DNA from: Rhizobium leguminosarum
GTDB lineage: Bacteria > Pseudomonadota > Alphaproteobacteria > Rhizobiales > Rhizobiaceae
Reading direction: 5' to 3'
DNA length: 64,000 bases
Assembly: GCF_001679785.1 (NCBI RefSeq)
Contig: NZ_CP016292.1
Coordinates: forward strand, 186,001 to 250,000
Position numbers and translations under genes: made by a program. The notes beneath the pieces were generated by a model, which worked only from the letters and a program-made list of their open reading frames with translations, was not told the origin of the DNA and did not search any database. This document shows, one piece after another, positions 51,270 through 60,090 of this stretch; position 1 is the first letter of the stretch; the number at the start of each line of letters is the position of its first letter.

Positions 51270-52105
51270 GGGTTTTGTCGCAAACTTTTTAAAAGGCCGC
51301 AGAAGCGGCCATCGCTGGACACAGTTATGCAGCGAGTGCGGCGAATTGCTGAAATGCCGATTGGCCACTGGTTGAAAATTGGCGCTTGCGGATCATGTGA
51401 GCCACCTCGATACCATCCAGTGTTGCTGACGCAGACTGAAAGGATTTGAAGCCCTTCATGGGGCGGATCAGCTTCTTGATAAACCGGTGGTCCTGCTCAA
51501 TCGTGTTGTTGAGGTATTTGACCTGCAGGATCTCGATCAGCCAGAACCATCCATACAACAACAGCAGCAGCCAGTTGATGTTTTGCAATCCTGCCAGGTT
51601 CGCGCCGCTCTTGTCGATGACGACCTTTTCGGGCAAGCCATTGGTCTTAATCGTGCGGGCGAAGAAAGCGCTGGCCGCGGCCTCATCGCGGTGCTCGGAC
51701 AGCATGAAATCAAGGGTTTTGCCGAATTTGTCGACAGCCCGATAGAAATAGGTCCACTTGCCTTTGACCTGGATAGAGGTCTCGTCCATCCGCCAGGAGC
51801 TGCTGGTTGCGGATTTGCGCCGCTGGGCCTGGCAGGCAATCAGGGGCGAATATTTCACGACCCATCTGTTCAGCGTCGCGTGGTCAACGGTAACGCCGCG
51901 CTCGGCCATAATCTCTTCCAGATCACGATAGGAGACCGCATATCTCACGTAGAAAAATACCGCGTATAAAATCACGTCTTTCGGGTAATGACTGCCTTTG
52001 AAATCGACCATGATCGGGAAACTCAATCTGCCTGCTCATCTTCAACCCGGATCTACGCCTACCATACTGGTTGCAAACCCGGTGAAAAGTTTTGCGACAG
52101 AACCC
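51270..52105 (-). mobile_element. IS6-family element, 836 bp, intact
   Basis: Ends GGGTTTTGTCGCAAACTTTT at 51270 and GGGTTCTGTCGCAAAACTTT on the reverse strand ending at 52105. It interrupts the ABC ATPase gene. A 76-base fragment of the same end lies at 25527. Confidence 0.85.
51325..52026 (-). CDS. IS6-family transposase
   Basis: The 233-residue protein reads MSFPIMVDFKGSHYPKDVIL, YAVFFYVRYAVSYRDLEEIM, SSWRMDETSIQVKGKWTYFY (Asp), EKVVIDKSGANLAGLQ (Asp) and LNNTIEQDHRFIKKLIRPMK (Glu), the IS6 catalytic set. No internal stop. This lineage differs strongly from the other IS6 copies here. Confidence 0.88.
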   Translation of the reverse strand: MSFPIMVDFKGSHYPKDVILYAVFFYVRYAVSYRDLEEIMAERGVTVDHATLNRWVVKYSPLIACQAQRRKSATSSSWRMDETSIQVKGKWTYFYRAVDKFGKTLDFMLSEHRDEAAASAFFARTIKTNGLPEKVVIDKSGANLAGLQNINWLLLLLYGWFWLIEILQVKYLNNTIEQDHRFIKKLIRPMKGFKSFQSASATLDGIEVAHMIRKRQFSTSGQSAFQQFAALAA

Positions 52106-52255
52106 ACGCAAGGGGATCCGCATCTGAAATCGGCACGCCGCCGCGTCGGTGCGGAAATGCGAAACACTCCGCCGCGCAAGGAAAGGCCGGGAAAATAGGC
52201 TTGTGCCCATTCCCGGCTTTGATGTCGACCCGAGGCTTGTTGGCGGCTGAGGGAG

Positions 52256-53060
52256 GGCGATGTCACGTTGTCGGCAACTTAACGGGTGGCGGATAATACG
52301 GTTGAGATGACCTCATCGACCATCAGCTACAAGAACCACCGCTTTCCACCACAGATTATCGCCCGTGCGGTGTGGCTGTATTTCCGGTTCCCGTTGAGCC
52401 TGCGGCTGGTCGAGGAAATGTTGCTGGAGCGCGGTATCGTCGTCTCTTACGAAACGATACGGCGATGGGGCCGCAAATTCGGGGCAGCCTACGTCAAGCA
52501 GCTGCCTAGAAAGAAGCCGTCGCGGAAAATATCTGGCATCTGGACGAGGTCGTGATTTCCATAGGCGGCCGAAAACATTGGCTGTGGCGTGCTGTCGACC
52601 AAGACGGCTACGTTCTCGACGAGATCGTCCAGACCCGCCGCGATACCAAGGCTGCCAAGCGATTGCTGGTCAGGCTGCTGAAGAAGCAAGGTCTGTCGCC
52701 GAAGCGCATCGTCACCGACAAACTGCGCTCATACGGCGCGGCAAAACGGGATGTAATGCCCGGCGTCGAACATCGATCGCACAAGGGCCTTAACAATCGC
52801 GCAGAGAATTCTCACGTGCCGCTTCGAAAACGAGAGCGGATGATGCAGGGCTTTAATCCGTCGGAGGTTTGCAACGTTTCATCTCGGTCTTTTCAGCAGT
52901 CCGAAATCTTTTCGTCGCGCCGCACCAGAGACACTCAGCCCTAGCCACCCATATTCATCGGATCCGCGCCATGGCGCAGTGGAAAGCCGTGACCGCTGCA
53001 ATTGCCTGAGTTTACCGACAAGCGACTTTTCGGCCGTTGATCAAACAACGTGACATCGCC
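52256..53060 (+). mobile_element. IS6-family element, copy G, 805 bp
   Basis: Same inverted ends as copy F (GGCGATGTCACGTTGT). Right end abuts another IS6 fragment directly at 53061. Confidence 0.85.
52286..52987 (+). pseudogene. IS6 transposase, copy G, two small indels
   Basis: The frame equals copy F up to LPRKKPSRK, then loses one G (GGAAAATATC where F has GGAAAGATATC, at about 52527), and the later part (ISIGGRKHWLWRAVDQDGYV onward) is in another frame to about 52858, where a second change (TTTAATCC for TTTCGATCC) shifts again. It lacks the defect of copy F, so the two copies were inactivated independently. Confidence 0.85.
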
Positions 53061-53392
53061 GTCACCGGCAAAGATCGGCACGGACGGCGCCAACACCTTT
53101 CCGTCGGCGATCAAGACGTCAGTCGACGATGGGCACCTGCATGCGGATCCGGTTCATTATGTCACCAAACATCTCCAACAAGGCATTGAGAGTGACCATT
53201 TCCGCGTGAAGAAGAACATGCCGAAGATCGGCGGTTTCCAATCCTTCAAAACCGCGCGATCGAATTATCGCAGGGTTCGAAGCGATGCTGTGGCTGCGAA
53301 AAGGGTTTGGCTTCTCCGGAGAGTGGACCGTCAATGATCAGAACGATCTGCTCGCGCGTCTCTTCGGACTTCAAAAGGTTAATAAGGCGTGA
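53061..53392 (+). pseudogene. IS6 transposase 3' fragment (35.6-kb type)
   Basis: The text SPAKIGTDGANTFPSAIKTS, HYVTKHLQQGIESDHFRVKK, NMPKIGGFQSFKTAR, then a frame change, then RKGFGFSGEWTVNDQNDLLA and RLFGLQKVNKA match the last 110 residues of that transposase, closest to the remnant at 15704. Start is cut by copy G. Confidence 0.8.
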
Positions 53393-53397
53393 AGAGC

Positions 53398-53659
53398 AGA
53401 ATGTATTTCAGCTCAACGCGTTCGGCCGACCGCTTTGCGACACGCCCTCATGCTGACATGCCGAGCCTGCGGCATCGAACCCTTGGCCTACTTGCGCCAT
53501 CTTCTCGGCGAGTTGCCCCAGCGCGCAGCAGATGCCGACATCACCGATCTGCTGCGCCTTCAACTTCACCAAACCCGCCGCTGCCTGAACCGATGCGACC
53601 GTCTGACAGCGACCAACGTCAAACTGGCCGCGTCAATGCGCATGGAAATGAGCGCTTAG
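53398..53659 (+). pseudogene. IS66 TnpC C-terminal remnant
   Basis: After the shared 48-base segment (53398-53447) the frame reads MLTCRACGIEPLAYLRHLLG, ELPQRAADADITDLL, the typical end of IS66 TnpC that is missing from the copy at 17565. Stop at 53657-53659. The interval 53660-53931 contains no gene that I can support. Confidence 0.55.
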
Positions 53660-53931
53660 AGTAAATCTACTCATTTACCTCACCCAGAAATGATTATAGC
53701 TGAATTGGTGTCTTCAATAACACTCGCCTCAGTTGGAGCTGGGCCAAGAAGCGGTCCAAACGATTGGATCCGTCCTGGCGTGAAAACTGAAAATCAGCGG
53801 AAAGGGAGCTTGATGGGAAGGTGAATTGGCTTCAGCTCCGCCCGTCAGGGCGGAATTGCATGGGAGTGCCTGTTGTTGCTGATAAGTGGCACTCCTTCAC
53901 TCACACATCAATCTTGACCGAGGAACCAAAG

Positions 53932-54325
53932 AGGCACCGTAAACTTAACGCTGTGAAAACAAGATCTGGGAGTGAGGGCTTTGGTTCATTCGGCATGAAG
54001 GGGCGCGATTTGGCGCCATGCTTGCATGGCCGTTGCTCGCAATTGTCGATGGTAGGTGGATGGAATATCGTGGCGGGGAACGTTAAAGAGGTTGGCGATC
54101 GGGTCGTGTACGGAAACGAAACCCTGAAAATGTCGCGCTGACTTTGAAGCGCTTCATGATCCTCTCCCGCCGTCGGACGGGTTGATGAGAGTTCTCCGCC
54201 CGATTGTTGGCTCCTGTGCGAGCGATGCTCGACGCCTGGCATGATCTCCCGCTTCGCCGCACCGTAGGATCGAAGCTTGTCGGTGATCATCACACGCGGC
54301 GAACGGCCTTGGCCTCCTGCCGTTG
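53932..54325 (-). pseudogene. IS6-family transposase 3' remnant
   Basis: Reverse strand: VMITDKLRSYGAAKREIMPG, VEHRSH, then scattered frames with NRAENSHQPT-like and VSVHDPIANLF-like text, ending at the IS end whose forward-strand sequence is GCACCGTAAACTTAACG at 53932. The element type is the one whose ends lie at 6609 and 14850. Degenerate, at least two frameshifts. Confidence 0.6.
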
Positions 54326-54343
54326 CTTCACATGGAGGTTACG

Positions 54344-54571
54344 ATGAGTGAACAACGTTGGTGGACGCAGACGGCCCTCTTCCCCGGTATGCTTGCTATC
54401 GCGACATCATGGATCATTCCTTCCCTCTTCCCTCCGTCGTTGTCGTCGTTAGCCGTTGACCTTGCACCATCTGGCGTGGGGTTGGCGGTTCTGGCTTATC
54501 TCAAGCTGGGACTTCCGCGTTCGAAACGATTGGCTCTTGCCGTGCGCCATCCGACCGTTTCCGAATTCTGA
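54344..54571 (+). CDS. Small membrane-associated protein, unknown
   Basis: ATG 54344 follows a good ribosome site (GGAGG at 54334-54338). The 75-residue protein MSEQRWWTQTALFPGMLAIA continues TSWIIPSLFPPSLSSLAVDL, with one or two hydrophobic segments and a basic end (RSKRLALAVRH). Function unknown. Confidence 0.5.
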   Translation: MSEQRWWTQTALFPGMLAIATSWIIPSLFPPSLSSLAVDLAPSGVGLAVLAYLKLGLPRSKRLALAVRHPTVSEF

Positions 54572-54594
54572 TCTGGTCTGAATGGTGGATAGGT

Positions 54595-54888
54595 ATGTCT
54601 TCAGAACCCGAAAAGCATGTCGCCCAAAGTTCGGCCCGGACTGCGGCCCGTATCTCAGCATCGGTGCATCAGGGTGTTGATTTCGAACTACGTCGGCTGG
54701 AGGGTGGCAAGTGGCGGCTTCGGGTCATTTCCCAGCAAGGGTTATATTGGATGAAATCCATGAATGTGGGCTCTGGCGAGGACGAGCTTTATCTTAACCT
54801 GATCGCCGCGAACGATTTTCTGAGAAGTGTTCGACGTCACGGCCTCAAGACGGAATACATCGGCCCCCTGGGTCGTTGTCTGCTGTGA
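54595..54888 (+). CDS. Hypothetical protein, 97 residues
   Basis: ATG 54595 lies 23 bases after the previous stop, in the same direction. The protein reads MSSEPEKHVAQSSARTAARI, SASVHQGVDFELRRLEGGKW, RLRVISQQGLYWMKSMNVGS, EDELYLNLIAANDFLRSVRR. The beta-hairpin-like centre and the helical end look real, but I recognise no family. The 330 bases from 54889 to 55219 contain no supported gene. Confidence 0.5.
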   Translation: MSSEPEKHVAQSSARTAARISASVHQGVDFELRRLEGGKWRLRVISQQGLYWMKSMNVGSGEDELYLNLIAANDFLRSVRRHGLKTEYIGPLGRCLL

Positions 54889-55219
54889 GCGGGTCGGTGT
54901 CGCCATTGTGGAAAAGCGAACGCGGCTCACCTGTTCTTCCAACTGGTCTCTCGCCGCTACGAGAAGGGATCGATCCTGATTACCTCAAATCGATCGGTCG
55001 GAGAGTGGGGGAGCGTCTTCGGAGACCCTGTCGTCGCCACCGCAATATTGGACCGCCTGCTGCACCATTGGACAGTGATCACCATCCGAGGTGATAGCTA
55101 CAGGCTTCGCGAAAAGCGCCGTTCGAGACAAACGAAACAGCAAATCAATGAAGGGGGTCAGTTCCATCTTCATTCACTTCGCTTGACATTCATCTCATTC
55201 TAGTTCGGGAAACGCCGGA

Positions 55220-56215
55220 ATGCAGCGCGAGAAACCTGGTTCGTCCTTAACCTTCAAGGGCAATAACGCGGATGAATTTTCTGCGATACTGAGCCGTTGC
55301 AAGGCTCCAGGAAGGGTCGAGGCCCTGCGCGATGCGGGATTTTCGGCCGAATATGATTTCGTTGCCGCCGGGGCACTTGGCGTCGGTCGCGCGGCATATC
55401 AGGGGGGATTGACGTTTCACCAGAAGGCCGAAGACAGCAAGTTTCTGATCTACGTCCCACTCTCGGGCGCGGCAACGATATCGTCGTCCAATCGGCACCA
55501 TATTTCCGAACCCGGCAAAGGCACCATTATCGATATGACCAGCCTGTCTGATATTGTGATCAACGGCGATCGCGAGCATCTTTCGCTGATCATCGATCAG
55601 AGCGGGGTTGTCCGGCTACTGTCCGCGATGCTGGAGCAACCCGTCTCTGGCTCGATCGACCTTGCGCTCGAATTCGACCTGTGTCTTGAGGCCGGACTGG
55701 CCTTTTCCCGGTTAACAAAAATCCTGGCGACCGGATTGAACGACGACGCCTCCCTGCTGCAATCACCGGCGGCCCTTTCCTCCCTGTCCACGGGGTTGAT
55801 CCACCTGTTGCTTGAAAACGTGCCGCATCGTTTTTCAGGCGCGCTGGCGCGGCAGCCGACGTTGCCATCTCCCCGGCATATCCGGCGTGCCATCGATTTC
55901 ATGCAGGCCAATCTCTCGCAGTCGATCTCAATTAGCGACATAGCGCAGGCTTCCCAGGTCGGCATTAGATCGCTGCAGGAAGGCTTCAAGCGGTTCAAGG
56001 GCATGTCCCCCATGGCCTATCTGGCCAATCTGCGCCTGGAGGCCGTGCATCGGGATCTCATCATGGCAAATTCGGCGACGACCGTCGCCGCTATAGCGCA
56101 GAAGTGGGGGTTCACCCATCAGGGCCGCTTTTCGGGCGATTACAGGAAGAGTTATGGCTGTCTGCCGTCGCAGACATTGAGATCCGGGCATTCCTCTGAC
56201 CCCGACGGCCGCTAA
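55220..56215 (+). CDS. AraC-family transcriptional regulator
   Basis: The 331-residue protein has a cupin-like N-terminal half with LIYVPLSGAATISSSNRHHI and GKGTIIDMTSLSDIVINGD, then a C-terminal double helix-turn-helix: RRAIDFMQANLSQSISISDI, AQASQVGIRSLQEGFKRFKG, MSPMAYLANLRLEAVHRDLI and VAAIAQKWGFTHQGRFSGDY. All expected segments are present. It is convergent with a related AraC remnant 12 bases downstream. No target gene is obvious. Confidence 0.85.
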   Translation: MQREKPGSSLTFKGNNADEFSAILSRCKAPGRVEALRDAGFSAEYDFVAAGALGVGRAAYQGGLTFHQKAEDSKFLIYVPLSGAATISSSNRHHISEPGKGTIIDMTSLSDIVINGDREHLSLIIDQSGVVRLLSAMLEQPVSGSIDLALEFDLCLEAGLAFSRLTKILATGLNDDASLLQSPAALSSLSTGLIHLLLENVPHRFSGALARQPTLPSPRHIRRAIDFMQANLSQSISISDIAQASQVGIRSLQEGFKRFKGMSPMAYLANLRLEAVHRDLIMANSATTVAAIAQKWGFTHQGRFSGDYRKSYGCLPSQTLRSGHSSDPDGR

Positions 56216-56227
56216 AACCGGCATGAA

Positions 56228-56398
56228 TTATCGTCGGAGGGTCTGCGATGGCAATTGGCCAAATCGAAGCCTGTAGTCGACGGCAAAACGGCCGAAATGG
56301 GTAAAGCCCCAATTCAGGGCGATTGCCGCACAGTCAGTCCGGGCGTTGCTTCCTGGAGTTCCCTATGAGCAGCTTCCAGTCGAAGATGCTGAAGATAG
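56228..56398 (-). pseudogene. AraC-family regulator, C-terminal remnant
   Basis: The reverse strand reads [20 protein letters not shown], then after a frame change [34 protein letters not shown] and TAA. It resembles the end of the intact AraC gene that faces it. The 5' side is cut by the IS903-type remnant at 56399. Confidence 0.7.
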
Positions 56399-56930
56399 GG
56401 CGTTGGTGCACGGATGTGGAACTGAACGGATGGGGATCTTTGAAACGGCTGACTATGGCGTGGCTGCCTTGCGGCGGACGGCTTTCGGGCGTGCGCAAGC
56501 AAGCATGCGGTTGAGGACGGCGCAGCCGATGGCGGACTCGGTCTGCTGACCAGGCAGTGACCTGGCCCGCAGACGCCGCCCGATGATGGACTTGTATCGC
56601 CCGATTGCCGTCTCAACCAGCGAGCGTTTGCCGTAACCGTTAGAGACCTGCCATTTCATCCGGCCGTCACTGTTGATTGCGGCGATATGCCGGTTCCGTT
56701 GGCCGCGAGGTCTATCGTCGCTTGGCTCGACCGCGTTGGCGCGAGGCGGAATGACGATAGCCGCCGCCGCGCTATGATCGATGACTGCGTCGTATGTAGG
56801 TTTTCCATCATAGGCAACGTCGGCTGTGAACTGTCCGATCAGACCGCCAATCTGGTCGAGGAGTGGCGCAACTTGAGAGACATCGCCAGCATCCTGATCC
56901 GTCAGGGTATGGGCAACGATCTGCCATTTG
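56399..56930 (-). pseudogene. IS903-type element, copy E, 3' half only
   Basis: It starts at the element end GGCGTTGGTGCACGGATG. The transposase part reads IVAHTLTDQDAGDVSQVAPL, DVAYDGKPTYDAVIDHSAAA, GYGKRSLVETAIGRYKSIIG, ending AVRRKAATP. The N-terminal half is missing from about 56930. An IS6 end (GGGCTTGTCGCAAAGATTTT) lies at 56968, and 57000-57221 holds no gene. Confidence 0.75.
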
Positions 56931-57221
56931 GTCTGGAAACCGCCGGGCGAGTTCAGAACCTGACCGTGGGCTTGTCGCAAAGATTTTGCAGGTCGCAATT
57001 ATAGCGCTTCACGCCATCCGCTGCAAATTCCGCTTGTGCCAGGTTCCGCCGACAGCAACACTGGATCCAACAGGCAGCGGGAGACGGCCTTCAAGCGCCG
57101 AAGCTAGTCGTTCCACAATAGCGGCTTATGCCAAAGAGTTTCAAACAAATCAGCGGCTGAGCTAAACTAGGTCAAGTTGTCGACGGTTCTGATCCCATCA
57201 AGGCGAACGATATACCGCTTC

Positions 57222-57812
57222 TCAGGTGCGCGCGAATTCTAGCAGCGGCGCGATATCATGGTTGTCTGCTGCGCGAAGGGCCACGACGTAGCGAGTGCGC
57301 AGTTCACCGACATCGGCCAGAGTTCCGCCGCCCCAACTGAAACGCTCGCCGCCAAGGCGTTCGATCAGAAGATCGGCTGCCAATCGAGCGTGACGGCCGT
57401 TTCCGTTTGGAAACGGGTGGATCGCGACCAGGCGATGGTGAAACCTGATCGCAATTTCATCCGACGGAAATGCCTCATGCTCAACCCAATAGCCGACGTC
57501 GCTTAACAGGCTCGCGAGCTCCACTCCGATGCAGTAGGCTTGGACGCCGATGTTGCGCTCCGTCGTTCGGAAGGTGCCGGCCCATTCCCAGACGTCGCCG
57601 AACATCCGCTTGTGCAGTGTTCGCATGAAGTCCTCGCTGAGCATTCGCTCAAGCGACACGCGCCGGCGCGCCCAGGCCGCACCCTCGACGATGTTTTCTT
57701 GCTCCGCCTCGTTGAGATCACGGCGGTGCGTGATCCATGTCTGAAGCAGTCCCTCTCGCTCATGCGGCTCAAGGGGTGTGGCGTCCTCGGGCTCCTGAAA
57801 TAGGTCCGTCAT
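57222..57812 (-). CDS. Fic-domain protein (mobile mystery protein B)
   Basis: The 196-residue protein carries the Fic catalytic motif HPFPNGNGRHAR at about 132-143, with preceding helix MRTLHKRMFGDVWEWAGTFR and RNIGV, as in the mobile mystery protein B family. Fic proteins transfer AMP or other nucleotide parts to target proteins. Its start overlaps the stop of the upstream gene by 4 nt (57809-57812). The pair occurs on mobile elements and behaves by layout like a toxin with its regulator; the activity of this pair is not known to me. Confidence 0.85.
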   Translation of the reverse strand: MTDLFQEPEDATPLEPHEREGLLQTWITHRRDLNEAEQENIVEGAAWARRRVSLERMLSEDFMRTLHKRMFGDVWEWAGTFRTTERNIGVQAYCIGVELASLLSDVGYWVEHEAFPSDEIAIRFHHRLVAIHPFPNGNGRHARLAADLLIERLGGERFSWGGGTLADVGELRTRYVVALRAADNHDIAPLLEFART

Positions 57813-58270
57813 GTCTCGTTCCAGAGGTCGCGCTCGGAGAGCTTGTCGCGAATGTATGCCTGGACGCGGGATTCGAAGTCTGCTTCATCTGTGTCCTGAG
57901 CTTCGAGCCGCATTGTATGCGCGACACGCTGAAGCTCACGCGTTGCGATCTTCCTTGCGCGCCCCTCGATGACAGTCTCAAGTGAACTGTTTGGAACGAG
58001 GGCGTAGACGAGAGTGCAATCCAGCGCCTCAGCTGCGCGACGTAAGGTATTGAGTTGGATCGTGCCTGCGGCTTCCGACTTCTCGATGGCTTCAACAGTT
58101 TGAGGTCGCACGCCAATGCGTGTGCCGAGCTGCGCGCCCGTCATGCCGAGCGCATCGCGTAGTGCACGCACCCATCCTTTCGGCGGCGCCTTGAAGCGAT
58201 CAATCGGTTGGAGCGCTCGAAGTCGTTCATCGAGTCGCAGGCGCCCCCTCTTTCGACTGTCGCTCTTCAT
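57809..58270 (-). CDS. Mobile mystery protein A (helix-turn-helix regulator)
   Basis: The 153-residue protein has a helix-turn-helix LRDALGMTGAQLGTRIGVRP, QTVEAIEKSEAAGTIQLNTL, followed by RRAAEALDCTLVYALVP, the mobile mystery protein A pattern. It is co-transcribed with and translationally coupled to the Fic gene. Such Xre-like partners usually repress their own promoter; repeated motifs upstream at 58280-58430 are candidate sites. Confidence 0.85.
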   Translation of the reverse strand: MKSDSRKRGRLRLDERLRALQPIDRFKAPPKGWVRALRDALGMTGAQLGTRIGVRPQTVEAIEKSEAAGTIQLNTLRRAAEALDCTLVYALVPNSSLETVIEGRARKIATRELQRVAHTMRLEAQDTDEADFESRVQAYIRDKLSERDLWNET

Positions 58271-58279
58271 CCATTGTCC

Positions 58280-58430
58280 TCAGACTGTAAGTTGATCACG
58301 AGACATGATAAATCAGTATACAGGCTGAATGTCAATGCGCATGACTCAGTCTGTAATATGATTATATGGCTCAACATATCAGGCTGCAATCTGTGACTCA
58401 CGAATATAAAATCAGGCTGGAGTCTGGTTC
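58280..58430. promoter_or_regulatory. Repeated TCAGNCTG motifs upstream of the mobile mystery operon
   Basis: CAGACTG (58281), ACAGGCTG (about 58320), TCAGTCTG (58346), TCAGGCTG (58379) and TCAGGCTG (58412) recur within 150 bases of AT-rich DNA, several followed by AAT. Spaced copies next to a helix-turn-helix gene suggest operator repeats. Confidence 0.5.
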
Positions 58431-58472
58431 ATATCGTTTTGCTCGAATGACTCCAAGCAGTTTGTTCCCATT

Positions 58473-58800
58473 GTGTTCTGTGCTATAACAGTCCAGGGTT
58501 TGATCGCTTTCGAGAAAGATGGTCGACGCCTACTCAAATCTATCCCCTGGGGCTTCCCGCGTCACACCAGGGAGATGCGCCTGCACGGGGCACCTCCCGG
58601 CCGGATTGGGCTGGTCGCAGACCTCACAAACCCGATGTGGGGACATCTGGTCGTAGACCCGCGCTACCGCTGTTTGATCCCGATCACGCATTTTGCAAAT
58701 CCTGAAGGTGTCCCTGGGCTTAAGACCCGGGCTTGGTTCTCGGTCAACGACGAACCCGTTGTCGCTTGGGCGGGATTCTGCCGCAACAACGCCACGGTAC
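58473..58800 (+). pseudogene. SRAP (YedK/HMCES-like) protein, fragment
   Basis: The frame reads KSIPWGFPRHTREMRLHGAP, VDPRYRCLIPITHFANPEGV, KTRAWFSVNDEPVVAWAGFC, which are central blocks of SRAP proteins (WGFP, RCLIP, WF...AG). The catalytic N-terminal Cys 2 region is missing, and the C-terminus is cut by IS630 at about 58803. SRAP proteins protect abasic sites in single-stranded DNA. Confidence 0.65.
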
Positions 58801-58804
58801 CCTA

Positions 58805-59964
58805 GTCACCTGGAACCAAAGTAAGCTTCATTTTGTTCGGCTTCTGTCACAAGAGCAGGGGTTTGATCGATGGTTGGCAGGCAGGCGGACCTCGTCGTTC
58901 TGAGCGACGCGGACAGAAATTTCCTCGAATCTCAGGTGCGCCGGCATAAAGCGGCACGCTCGTTGTCGGATCGATGCCGGATGGTCTTGCTGTGCGCGCA
59001 GGGTTTGCAAAGCAAGGACGTTGCCGAACGCCTGGGTGTTCACGAGCACACGGTTGGCAAGTGGCGCCGCAGGTTCGTACAGGATGGTATTGAAGGGCTG
59101 ACAGATGAATATCGTGCCGGTCGACCGCGAACTGTCTCCGATGCCCAGGTTGCTCAGGTCGTCGAGCGTACGTTGAACGTCACTCCCAAGGATGCCACGC
59201 ACTGGTCCATCCGTTCGATGGCAGCCGACAGCGGCCTTTCGCATACCACCATCCGTCGGATCTGGACCGCATTTGGCCTGCAGCCGCATCGTGCCGAGAC
59301 ATTCAAGCTTTCCTCAGATCCGCTCTTCGTCGATAAGGTGCAGGACATCGTCGGCCTTTATATGTCGCCACCGGACCGGGCGATCGTGCTATGCGTGGAT
59401 GAGAAATCGCAAATCCAGGCATTGGATCGCGAGCAGCCGGTTCTGCCTATGGCACCGGGCGTCGCCGAACGGCGCACCCATACCTATGTCCGCAACGGCA
59501 CGACTTCTCTGTTCGCCGCGCTCGACATTGCCACTGGTGCGGTGATCGGTCATTGCTACAAGCGTCACCGGGCCACTGAATTCCTCGACTTCCTGAAGCG
59601 GATCGACGCCGAAATGCCCAGTGGGCCGGACGTGCATCTGGTGATGGACAACTATGCGACCCACAAGACGCCGAGAATCAAGGCCTGGCTCGCGCGCCGC
59701 CCACACTGGCATGTTCACTTCACGCCAACGTCGGCATCCTGGATCAATCAGGTCGAGCGGTGGTTTGCAGAGCTAACGCGAAAGCAGTTGCAGCGCGGCG
59801 TACACCGTTCCACCGCAGAACTGGAAGCCGACATCGACGCCTTCATCGAAACCCACAACGAGAACCCCACCCCGTACAAGTGGGTCAAATCCGCCGACCA
59901 AATCCTCGCGTCGGTCAAGCGCTTCTGCCAGAAGACAATGAACTGAACTTCAGATTCAGGTGAC
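58805..59964 (+). mobile_element. IS630-family element with TA duplication
   Basis: Inverted ends GTCACCTGGAACC and, on the reverse strand, GTCACCTGAATCTG. TA is present at 58803-58804 and 59965-59966, the standard IS630 target. It is inserted in the SRAP gene. Confidence 0.85.
58870..59946 (+). CDS. IS630-family transposase
   Basis: The intact 358-residue protein has an N-terminal helix-turn-helix ([40 protein letters not shown]) and the DDE domain: [40 protein letters not shown] and [20 protein letters not shown]. No frameshift. Likely active; it differs from the remnant at 38948. Confidence 0.9.
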   Translation: MVGRQADLVVLSDADRNFLESQVRRHKAARSLSDRCRMVLLCAQGLQSKDVAERLGVHEHTVGKWRRRFVQDGIEGLTDEYRAGRPRTVSDAQVAQVVERTLNVTPKDATHWSIRSMAADSGLSHTTIRRIWTAFGLQPHRAETFKLSSDPLFVDKVQDIVGLYMSPPDRAIVLCVDEKSQIQALDREQPVLPMAPGVAERRTHTYVRNGTTSLFAALDIATGAVIGHCYKRHRATEFLDFLKRIDAEMPSGPDVHLVMDNYATHKTPRIKAWLARRPHWHVHFTPTSASWINQVERWFAELTRKQLQRGVHRSTAELEADIDAFIETHNENPTPYKWVKSADQILASVKRFCQKTMN

Positions 59965-60090
59965 TAGGACCGGTCGACATTCAGGATTGAACGAAGCCGC
60001 TATCGCGGCATTTGGAGCGCGGGATTTGCATGATTGCTGCTGTTTTGAAGGATTGGGTTGTTTGCCCAACTTTCAGAACAGGAGATGACG

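Noticed and set aside
53821..54141. 106-codon forward frame over the IS6 remnant at 53.9 kb
   Set aside because: It overlaps recognisable transposase text on the opposite strand and has no motif of its own.
58276..58430. Repeated TCAGNCTG motifs considered as plasmid replication iterons
   Set aside because: No replication initiator gene is nearby and the motifs are irregularly spaced; operator use by the adjacent helix-turn-helix protein is simpler.
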